64,000 nt of DNA, from the NCBI RefSeq assembly GCF_003050965.1, contig NZ_QAOU01000002.1, positions 620,001-684,000 of the forward strand, in the 5' to 3' direction. The notes under the pieces were generated by a model, which did not search any database, had not been told where the DNA came from, and saw nothing but the letters and a program-made list of their open reading frames with translations. This DNA is from Nitrosospira sp. Nsp2. Its GTDB lineage: Bacteria > Pseudomonadota > Gammaproteobacteria > Burkholderiales > Nitrosomonadaceae. The position numbers were made by a program, and so were the translations under genes. Of this stretch, positions 10,230 through 19,500 are shown in pieces. How positions within the stretch are numbered: the stretch's first letter is position 1; each line of letters begins with the position of its first letter.

Positions 10230-10360
10230 TCAGTTACCTATTACGAGCACTTGAGCCGATGGATAGGCGACGTGCCGTCGGGTTTGTTAATTTAGGACGG
10301 GTGAATGAACCCGGGCGCGCATTCTGTTCAAATTGTACTTAATGCCACCATGTAAAGAAG

Positions 10361-10386
10361 TCCGGAGCGATAATATCGCTGCCGGA
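10361..10386. terminator. Hairpin between convergent genes
   Basis: TCCGG-AGCGATA-A-TATCGCT-G-CCGGA is a nearly perfect 26-bp inverted repeat. It lies between the convergent PEP-CTERM pseudogene (ends 10229) and DUF1840 gene (ends 10517). There is no T-run. A bidirectional transcription stop or mRNA end stabiliser is likely. Confidence 0.45.
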
Positions 10387-10516
10387 CCGGGGGTGTCATC
10401 TTCGACGAGGGGGGGCAAGTCGGACACCCAACCTTATTTTGCCTTATGCATAAAATTTGCTCCGTTCGCTGGCTCACATAAACACGAAACTTATGGATGA
10501 TGCCAGGCCGGAGAGG

Positions 10517-10840
10517 CTACAATTTATCCCACATCACATCGCGCTGCTTCTTTGCTGCGGCGGTAAGCAATTCGATCAGTGGCAGGGCCCGATCCCTCAG
10601 GCTTACATTGTGATCATTATCCCGAGGTCCGGCTGCCGTCTCTGCCCCGGCTTGTGCGCTGGCCGAGGTCTTCTCCCCCTCGAGCGCCCGCGTTAAGCGC
10701 TCGAGTGCGGCAGGCACATCGTCCGCCTGAATCGCGCTGGGCACGGTACCACTGTGGCCCATCATCTTCAGCAGCTGCTGGGCCACGTCGCCGAACATGA
10801 TTATGTCGGCGTACGCATCGGTTTTGAACGCTACCAGCAT
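10517..10840 (-). CDS. DUF1840 family protein
   Basis: A 107-residue cytosolic protein. The opening MLVAFKTDAYADIIMFGDVAQQLLKMMG and the later VPAALERL match DUF1840, a betaproteobacterial family of unknown function. The middle is a low-complexity Ala/Glu linker. The ATG overlaps the TGA of the upstream lipase gene by one base (TGATG), so translation may be coupled. No catalytic motif is visible. Confidence 0.85.
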   Translation of the reverse strand: MLVAFKTDAYADIIMFGDVAQQLLKMMGHSGTVPSAIQADDVPAALERLTRALEGEKTSASAQAGAETAAGPRDNDHNVSLRDRALPLIELLTAAAKKQRDVMWDKL

Positions 10841-11847
10841 CAGGCGGCTCCCCGTCTCCCCAAGGAATCATGCTCGAACCTGCGACGTGCGCGGGCCGCA
10901 AACCCCACGATAGCCAAGCCCATCATCAGCATCGCCGCAACTTCAGGTTCAGGCACGGCCGCAGCGAACTCTGCAGCAAGAATGCCGTGCGCTCGGGTAG
11001 TCGGATGGAAGTCATCCCAGTAAAGATGAGCGTTAGGATTCCCGCAGGGAATGGATAGCGACGATAAACACTCATCCATCGGATTGACAAATCCATAAGC
11101 GGCGGGATTTGCCACAACGCTGCTGAAAAAAGAGAAGGTATCAAAGCGAAAAATATCCGCTTCTGGAACGCTTGAGCTTATGGTATTCAGTTGAGTGGTT
11201 AACTCATTGTTAAAAACTATCGAAAAAGCCCGAGCCTCGGCCCTCACCGCATCGCTCTCTCCTGCAACAAATGGATTAAGGCTCAGGTCAGGCAGATTGG
11301 GCACGAGAAAATGCTGAGCACCCGCTGCAGCCAGCGCGCTCACATATCCCCCGATGTTTTGCGCTGCGACAACCGGAGAATCGCTTGTCAAATAGTCGTT
11401 CGCCCCACCCCAAATGAAATACAGGGCATTCGGATCGGCTTTGCCCGACGAGTCGCGGTTATACATTTCCAGTTCCTGTTTCATGCCAGGGAGTTCAATC
11501 ACGCCTCCCGGATTGAAGCCGCCGTTCTCTCCCCCGCTACCTGCCCCTGCTACCGCATAGCTGCGGAAATTCGTGCTCGTGACTCCTGCGGGAAAAAGAA
11601 TTGCCGCCAGCTGTTCGGAGGCAACCGGGCCGTTGGATATGCGTCCGTCATCATAGGGGGGGCAAAAATGAAAGGGGTCACAATTATTTCCAAGTATCTT
11701 GTACAGGCTCGTCACAGCCGAGGGACTATCACCCGCGTCGCTTAAACTGTCTCCGAACGCGTAAAGACTGGTGAATGGCGCGGCCCAGGCATTGGCGCCT
11801 GAAAGCAACAATGCGGAAATCGCGACCAAGGTCATGCTTACTTTCAT
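10840..11847 (-). CDS. GDSL/SGNH lipase with PEP-CTERM anchor
   Basis: A 335-residue secreted esterase. The signal peptide (residues 1-22, cleavage after AWA) is followed by block I FGDSLSD with the nucleophile Ser34. Block III is GGANDY and the catalytic Asp-His pair is in DDFHP near the C-terminus. The tail VPEPEVAAMLMMGLAIVGFAARARRR is a PEP-CTERM sorting signal: motif, helix, basic cluster. The protein is therefore likely handled by exosortase and linked to extracellular polysaccharide. Twelve extra residues (FEHDSLGRRGAA) follow the basic cluster, where most PEP-CTERM proteins end. GGAG precedes the ATG. The substrate is unknown. Confidence 0.9.
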   Translation of the reverse strand: MKVSMTLVAISALLLSGANAWAAPFTSLYAFGDSLSDAGDSPSAVTSLYKILGNNCDPFHFCPPYDDGRISNGPVASEQLAAILFPAGVTSTNFRSYAVAGAGSGGENGGFNPGGVIELPGMKQELEMYNRDSSGKADPNALYFIWGGANDYLTSDSPVVAAQNIGGYVSALAAAGAQHFLVPNLPDLSLNPFVAGESDAVRAEARAFSIVFNNELTTQLNTISSSVPEADIFRFDTFSFFSSVVANPAAYGFVNPMDECLSSLSIPCGNPNAHLYWDDFHPTTRAHGILAAEFAAAVPEPEVAAMLMMGLAIVGFAARARRRFEHDSLGRRGAA

Positions 11848-11884
11848 AATCGTTCTCCACTCTTAATGTTATTGTTATCGGGGA

Positions 11885-11936
11885 CCCCCGGTGATTATGC
11901 CGCCCCGGCTACGGGCCGTATACTAGGACTAGGCCC
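11885..11936. promoter_or_regulatory. Palindromic elements upstream of the GDSL lipase
   Basis: TACGG-G-CCGTA (11910-11920) is a perfect palindrome and is directly followed by the repeat CTAG-GA-CTAG. GGGCC/GGCCC arms flank the block. It lies about 65-90 bp before the lipase ATG, where an operator would be expected. The binding protein is unknown. Confidence 0.3.
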
Positions 11937-12007
11937 GAGCGTACGTTCACGATTCATCCTGAAGCCCACCATGCTGCTTCAACGTCTACTCAAACCCAAA
12001 CTGTTGA

Positions 12008-12322
12008 TCAATCCCGGTCACTGAGCAAATACCCTATCAAAATCCCGATACCGACCGCCAATCCGATGGTCTGCCAGGCATTTTCGTGGACGTATTCATC
12101 GGTCGCGCGTGCGGCGGTTTTCGATTTATCAATTATCGAATCCTCGAAGTCTTCCAGATATTCCTTCGCCTGCTTCAAGTTCTGTTCAATCTTGGTACGC
12201 AAAGCTTGCGCAGTCCCGCTACTTTCGTTGCTCACTGTTTTCATCAATTCTTCTGTATCAGCGATCACCGAGTGAAAATCCTTAATGAGCTTGTCTTTAT
12301 TTTCTTTAATAACTCTCGCCAT
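12008..12322 (-). CDS. DUF883 (ElaB/YqjD-like) membrane-anchored protein
   Basis: A 104-residue protein: a long amphipathic helical region (about residues 1-80, rich in Lys/Glu) followed by a C-terminal hydrophobic helix TIGLAVGIGILIGYLL. The motif DEYVHENAWQTIGLAVGIG is diagnostic. E. coli ElaB and YqjD are inner-membrane tail-anchored, stationary-phase proteins; YqjD binds ribosomes. The ATG at 12322 is preferred over the GTG at 12325 because AGGAGG is five bases upstream. It fits the stress theme of the window. Confidence 0.9.
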   Translation of the reverse strand: MARVIKENKDKLIKDFHSVIADTEELMKTVSNESSGTAQALRTKIEQNLKQAKEYLEDFEDSIIDKSKTAARATDEYVHENAWQTIGLAVGIGILIGYLLSDRD

Positions 12323-12785
12323 CACACCCTCCTATAAAAATAAAACGGTCGCGCTGTTCAATGTTGAAAGTGACAGACGCTGATATTGGTCAAATCTGGT
12401 TCTTCTGTTAATCTATATTGATGCGCCACCATGGAATACTCGGCATCTGCGGCTCGCAATTTGCCATTTATCGCGCACTCCGCCCTTGTCTTCCTTGGAT
12501 CTCCCTTATCTCTGGCATCGCGTTGGCATCGCTTCGCGCTCTACCCCTTGTTTTATATTTCTTTTCTGACGTTTAGTCTGTCTGCCACCGCACATACAGT
12601 TGCATAAGCCGGGCGGTAGTCTATAGCCGTGCTGTTTCAGCGGCGCCCCTTCTCCTCTCCGACTCCTTACTTGCGTAACGTCAGATAGAGTACCGGGCGC
12701 ATCCAGTACCAGGCATTGTTCAGTGCTCCTAAAAGCGAACAGCCTTTGTACTTTGTAAACCCAGATCAGCGAACCGAGGAAGCGA
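12323..12785. other. Intergenic region with no supported gene
   Basis: This is a promoter region for the divergent DUF883 gene and the Crp-like pseudogene. I see no coding region with a credible start and no strong hairpin. Confidence 0.5.
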
Positions 12786-13274
12786 ATGTCAAACTTACAT
12801 ACCCCCAAGCGAAACCTTTTTCTGGCTGCCCTACCCGAAACGGATTATGAGCGCCTTAAATGCTGCCTTGAACTTGTGTCGCTCCCTCAAGGCTGGACAG
12901 TGTATGAAAACGGTGGGGAATTGGACCTTGTTTATTTTCCTACCACGAGCGTCATTTCACTGTTTGCTGCTAGCGGTAACGGAGACTCGACCGCAATTGC
13001 CGTGATCGGAAATGAGGGGGTTTTCGGCATTTCCATGCTAATGGGTCGGAAAAACACGCCGAGTCTGGCGATGGTCCAAACGGCCGGGTACAGTTATCTC
13101 CTTAAGGCAGCCCATCTGAGACAAGAGTTCGAGCTCGGCAGTCCGCTACGTTGCTTGCTCCAAAGCTACACCCAAGGTCTGATGACAAAAATTGCCCACA
13201 CCGCAATCGGTACCCTGAAGCCGGCTTTCAAAACCAGCTTGCCTCTTGTCTGCTCGACCAGTTCTTCAGCCTGA
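12786..13274 (+). pseudogene. Crp/Fnr-like regulator, frameshifted and truncated
   Basis: Residues 1-140 form a cyclic-nucleotide-binding-like beta-barrel domain. They align along their length with the intact paralogue at 22923 (shared: LAALP, LELV, VYFPT, IGNEG, TPS, VQTAGY). After TAIG the frame changes. The paralogue-like continuation (NRYPEAGFQNQLASCLLDQFF) is found in the +1 frame from about 13203, implying a small indel. Beyond about 13290 no helix-turn-helix can be recovered in any frame. The product would be a 162-residue sensor domain without DNA binding, so I call it a pseudogene. Confidence 0.75.
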
Positions 13275-13560
13275 GCGACTGGCACGACTTACACGGGAGC
13301 CTATCCTACCGCGCGAGGGATAGATACACCTGGATTCCGGAGTCATCGCTACAAACCGATTCACCCTCGTGCTCCCTCCCGAGAAACGAGGGTGAGGAAA
13401 GTCGGTCTCTGCCCCCCCTCGAAACCGTCGTTATGCGCATCAACCGCAATGAATAAGTTGAAGACAATTGAGCGTTCCCAAGGAGCCGTTCTTCTGTCGA
13501 CCTTCCCTACCAGCCTGAAGTTGCTTCGGTTCCTCACTCAGCCTTTCCCCTTTCCCCTTT

Positions 13561-16500
13561 TCATGCCTCAATCCGGACTTCCACAGCATGGGAGACGCGA
13601 TCGTCGACCAGCGCGATGAAATTGTCCGATTGCTCGGCTCCATCAATGGCAATACCCGCCTTGCCCGCTCCGCCCTGAGACCGCATGACCGTGATATGGT
13701 AGTTGGTTTCCCCATAGCGATAGTCCACCGTAAAGCTGTCCCAGTCGCTTGGCAGGCGAGGATCGAGACGCAGCTTCCGTTCCTCCAGTGTAACGCCCAG
13801 AAGCGTTTCCAGCATCAACCGATATAACCAGCCGGCGGAGCCGGTGTACCAGGACCAGCCGCCCCGGCCGACATGTGGAGAAACCGCATAGACATCGGCT
13901 GAAACGACATATGGTTCAACTTTATAAATAGATACCATTTCCGGGGTTTGCGTATGATTGACCGGGTTGATCATGGCAAGCAATTCCCAGGCACGCTCAT
14001 GATCTCCCAGCATCGCGAACGCCATCGTCGTCCATAGCGCTGCGTGGGTATACTGGCCCCCATTCTCCCGCACGCCGGGCACATAGCCTTTTATATACCC
14101 GGGATTCAAAGGCGATTGATCGAACGGCGGATCGAGAAGTTGAATCAGCTTCGCGTCGCGCCGGACGAGATGCTGGTTTACCGCTTCCATGGCTTGGCGC
14201 TGGCGTTCTTCGCTGCCAGCTCCGGACAACACTGACCAGCTCTGGGCAACTGCGTCGATCCGGCATTCCGGGTTACTGGTGGACCCGAGCGGCGTACCAT
14301 CATCGAAATAGGCGCGCAGGTACCAGTTGCCATCCCAGGTATGCTGTTCAATATTGCTCCGTAAAACGCCGGCCTCCTTCCGACACCTGGCGGCAAAGGC
14401 CGCGTCCCCATGTTGCACGGCAAGCTCCGAAAATTGGATGAGTATGTCATATAAGAAAAAGGCCAGCCACACACTCTCGCCCCGCCCATGGAATCCGACC
14501 AGGTTCATTCCATCATTCCAATCGCCGGTACCCATCAATGGAAGACCGTGTTGGCCGAATCGCAAACCATGCACAACCGAGCGCACGCAATGCTCATAAA
14601 AGGTCGAAGTCTGCTCGGAATGAATCGGAAGGTCGTAGTAGGACTCTTCGTCCGGACCGACAGGACGGCCTTCCAGATAGGAGACGGTCTCATCCAGCAC
14701 CCCCATGTCGCCGGTGGTGGTAATATAACGGCACGCGGCCAAGGGCAACCACAGATAGTCGTCCGAACACCGGCTGCGGATACCCCGCCCGCCTGGGGGA
14801 TGCCACCAATGCTGGACATCCCCTTCGACAAACTGGCGCGACGCCGAGCGGAGAAGATGTTCTCGCACCAGCGCCGGCTCAGCGTGCACGAGGGCCATCA
14901 CATCCTGCAACTGATCCCGAAATCCGAAAGCGCCGCCTGACTGGTAATACCCGCTGCGTCCCCACAGACGGCAGGCCATCACCTGATATACCAGCCAGCC
15001 ATTTATCATCACGTTTACGGATGGATCAGGCGTCTTCACCTGTATCTTGCCAAGGGTATGCACCCAATAGCGGTGCACCGCTTCCAGAACCTCATATGCA
15101 ACCGCCTGTCCACGGAAACGTTGTGCAACGTTTAAGGCATCTCCCGCATCGAGTCCGGCTCCTAACCGGAATACAATCCGGCGCGTTCGACCGTCGAGCA
15201 ACTCGAACCCTACCCGGATAGCGCCGCAGGGATCAAGCCCGGGGCCTACCCGCCCCGAGAGGTCTTTTGACGCCATCGCCGCCGGATCGCTCAATCTGCC
15301 ATTGCGCCCGATAAACTCTGTCCGGTCGCAGGTGATACTTCTTGCCTTATCGTCGACGTCGAAGAAAGCGACACGGCCAGTAAATTCATTGTTGTATGGG
15401 TTGCGGGCAAGCAGGATGCCGCTGCTCTCATCGATTTCCGTCACGACGTGCATTCTGCCTTTCTCGGGGAGGTCCCCCAGCACCCATTCAATACATCCGG
15501 TCGCCGAGAGCTTGCGCAATCGTCCTGAATCATTATGCACGGTCAACACCGCGAACTTCACAGGCGCATCCGGCGCGACGTATACCAGCAGCTCCGAGCG
15601 AATGCCGCCCTCGGTATGCTCAAAGGCACTGTAGCCAAATCCATGCCGGGTGACATACGATGACGCGCCGCGTTTCGGCAGAGGCGATGGCGACCAGAAA
15701 TACCCATTTTCTTCGTCCCGGAGATAATATGCTTCTCCGCCTGGATCGCAAATCGGATCGTTGTTCCACGGCGTCAGCCGAAACTCATGCGCATTATCAC
15801 ACCAGGTGTATGCCTGGCCGCTTTCTGAGATGACGGTCCCCAGTTGCGGGTTGGCGATTACGTTGACCCACGGCACGGGTGTCATCTGACCCGGCTCCAT
15901 CGTGATGACATATTCGCGGCCGTCTGCGGTGAATCCCCCGAGACCGTTGAAGAAAAGCAGTTCGCGGTGTGGCAATGGCGATTCCTGTGCGGGAACGGAC
16001 CGGCGGACCGGTAAAGTTCTGGGAGGCGCCACGGGCAACTCTGTCGGAACGCGGCGGGTTAACTGCTCAGCCAGACTGCCCTTGGTATCGAGAATGATCA
16101 CGCGCGCCGCTGTCTGCAACAGGATACGATCCTCGGAAGCGATCTGCTCGGCGCGGCGGATAAAAATGCCTCCCGGACGGTCAAGTACATGCGCTTCAGC
16201 ACTGCCGGCCACGAGTCCCATGATGTGGTCATGCAAGATTTGGCGGTAGCTTGAGTGATCCTCATTCCAGATCACGAGATCGACAGCCAGTCCCTTCACG
16301 CGCCAGTAGGCGTGCGCTTGTATCAGCTGGCGCACCAGTTGAATACTTCCTGAGTCACTGATCTGCAACAGAACGATCGGCAGATCGCCTGAAATCGCAT
16401 ACCCCCACAATCCTGACTGGCTCCGCTGGTTTTTGGCCAGCACTGCTGCTTCCGCACGCAAATAAGTATTTGCATACAGCACCGAGCCGGCCAGCCGGCC

Positions 16501-19500
16501 GAACATTTGCGCATCCGCTTCGGTCGCGTTGAGTTGGCGCAATACGACCAGACTGTGCGTCCAGGCCAGATCGAAGACGCGATTTTTCAAATGCTGATCC
16601 TGGTATTTCTCCACCAGATGCATGACGGCGTGACGGGAATCGCCAGCCCCGGTGACAATGTCGATGGTTGCGGATTCGCCCGGCTCGATGGCGACGACCT
16701 TGCGAATCGCGACGATCGGGTCCAGCACAGAACCAGCGCTGCCGGAGAGCGGAGCAGGATCAGTTAAGGCAAGCGGTGTGGATACATCGTTTCCCCGGCC
16801 GATAAAAGCCTTGCGGTCGGTCTCGTACGAAACTTGTTCCGTCGCCACGCCATGCACGGTCATCAGATGCAGCATCCACGGAACCAGATCGGTGTGCGAA
16901 CGGGGACGCCGGCTGCAGAGAATCGCATGCCGGTCAGGCAATATCTCTGTTTGTACAAAAAGATTGCCAAACGCCGGAGCCTGGGCATCAGCCGACGGTG
17001 GCGCAAGCACGACCTCGGCATAAGAGGTGATCTCGATCGAGCGTCGGGTCCAGGCCCTATTGGTAATACGAATGCGGCGTATCTCTATGTCATCTTCCGG
17101 CGATACTGTAATTTCAGTGTGAGTGTCAAAATCGAGGTCGCGCCTCCGGAATTCGACCCGGCCTTCGGAAAAGATGACCCCATAGCGCTTCGGCTCTTTA
17201 CATGTCGGCTGGTACGTGTTCGACCAGAACTCTCCAGTCGCGACATCCCGTAGATAACAAAAATTTCCCCAGTTATCGCAGGTACTGTCTTCCCGCCAGC
17301 GAGTAACTGCAAGATCCTTCCATCGGCTTCTTCCTCCTCCGCTATTGGTTACCATAACGTGATAGCGGCCGTTGGACAGTAGCTGCACCTCGGGTACCGG
17401 CGTATTTGCGCTTGAGAGCATTCGCATCGGCATTTCGGGAAGCTCCTTGACCACTTTCACATCAGGGAGTTCGGCACCCGGCGAGCGGATAACGGTAGCT
17501 TTGGGAATCCGTTCCTGAAGCAATAACATGGTTGCCCGAAACAGGGGCTCGGACGTGAAGCGCCGTTGCATTGGCTTATCCAGCAGCAGATATGCCAATG
17601 ACAACAGGCTCATGCCCTGGTGATGGGCCATGAATGAACGCACCACGGCACGGGTTTCGCCGCGCCTTAGCCGAGACGGGGTATAATCCACAGCCTCGTA
17701 AAACCCGAATCTGCCAGCCATATCCTGGCTTGCCATGTGCTGAAGATTAGCGCACGCAGCTTCGGCCTCGACCATTAGTCCCAAGACACAAGCATATGGC
17801 GCAATGACCAGATCTTCGCCCAGGCCGCGCTTGAGTCCCAGTCCGGGAACCCCGAATGCGCGGTACTGATAGTTGAATTGAACGTCGACAGCGTTATAAC
17901 CCGATTCCGAGATCCCCCAGGGAACACGACGTTCCTCGCCATAGGCGATCTGCCGTTTCACGGCCGCCTTGCACGTCTGGTCAAGCAGCGTGTTATCAAA
18001 GGTCGGCATTATCAGCAGCGGCATGAGGTACTCGAACATGGAACCGCTCCATGACAGCAATGCCGCTTCTCCACCGTACGTGGTGAGTAAACGCCCCAGC
18101 GCGAACCAGCTTTCCTGTGGAAGTTCCCCTTGCGCAATCGCCACAAAATTGCATAGCCTCGCCTCGGACGCGAGCAGATCATAGTAACTGTTATCGAGTC
18201 GATGTTCGCCGACGTTGTAACCGATTGCGAGCTGCCGTTGAGCAGGATTGAACAGGAACCCATACTTCATCTGCGCCATCTCGCCTGCCTGGAACGCCAG
18301 TTGTTCCATCGTCGCTGCCCAGTCGCGTGCAAGTTCGCTGCCCTGATCGGCAAGCTGACGCAGTGAGGGTACTCCCAAAGCTTGCGTAGCCTCATTTTCA
18401 TCCGCCATCGCACCGGTTAATAAGGGCTGCGGCAAAAGATCGATCAATTCCCTGAACGCACTTTCGCATTGCCTGTTCAAAGCGTTTGCCCATTCGATGG
18501 CCTCGGGAATGGCGGGACCCGGTGAGTGCGCGGAAAGCTCGCGAACAACCTCTCTGGAGCAACTCGACAGCCAGTCAAGATCGGCTCGCGCACGGGTAAT
18601 GGTGACTGGGCGAACTTCGTTTGCGTTTACGAGAGCCTGTTCGAACTGAGCCAGGGACGCCGCAGCTGCTGTACCGGCTGACTCCTGAAGAATATGAAAC
18701 GTTTCACCCAAACCCAGAAATACCTGTTCCCGAATAACCGGCATATCGATTATTTCCAGCAGCCCGGCGCGTAACGTGAGCAGGTGGCCCCCGAGGTTAC
18801 CGCTATCCACCGTTGAGACGTAGCGGGTCAGCGGGGCTTTGGTCTGAGTGTCATACCAGTTGTAAAAATGGCCGGCGTACCGTTCCAATGTTTCCATCGA
18901 CTGCAGCGTATTCGTCGTTCGCTCCACGAGTTGCCCCGTACTGGCATATCCAAAATCATAGGCAGCGAGATTGGCCAGGAGCGACAAACCCATGTTGGTG
19001 GGCGATGTCCGATGCGCAACGGTCGGAACCGGATGCTCCTGGAAGTTATCAGGGGGCAGCCAATTGTCTTTTGGGCCGACGAAGGTCTCGAAAAAGAACC
19101 AGGTTCTGCGCGCAACCTGTCGTAAAAAAAATAGCTGCGCAACGCTTAATTCCGCAGTCCGTGGCGGAAGCGGCCGGCTTATCCACCAGGCAACAACAGG
19201 AAAAGCACCCCATAACAACAACAATGGCATTGCAACGATCAAAGTTAAAGGCGTTGAAACCACTATTCCAGCCGCTGCTCCTACGGCAGTCGTGGGTGCA
19301 ATCCACATTTCCCTGAATGCCTGAGCGATGCTGGCCCGGCGGGGCTGCGTCACCGCTGATTCCGCCTCGCGCTCGACTTCGTGCGAGGGATTCCACTCAA
19401 GCAATCGGCGGCGCGTAATGAACAGTCGCACGTGGGTCCGGAATATCGCGTCAAGACTGAAATAAGCCTCATACGGAAGGGAAGCCAGCGTAAACAGGAC

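Noticed and set aside
12666-12688. Shared 12-mer AACGTCAGATAG with the 3' end of the Crp gene at 23640
   Set aside because: It suggested a leftover third Crp copy, but flanking sequence does not align and the upstream frame is not Crp-like.
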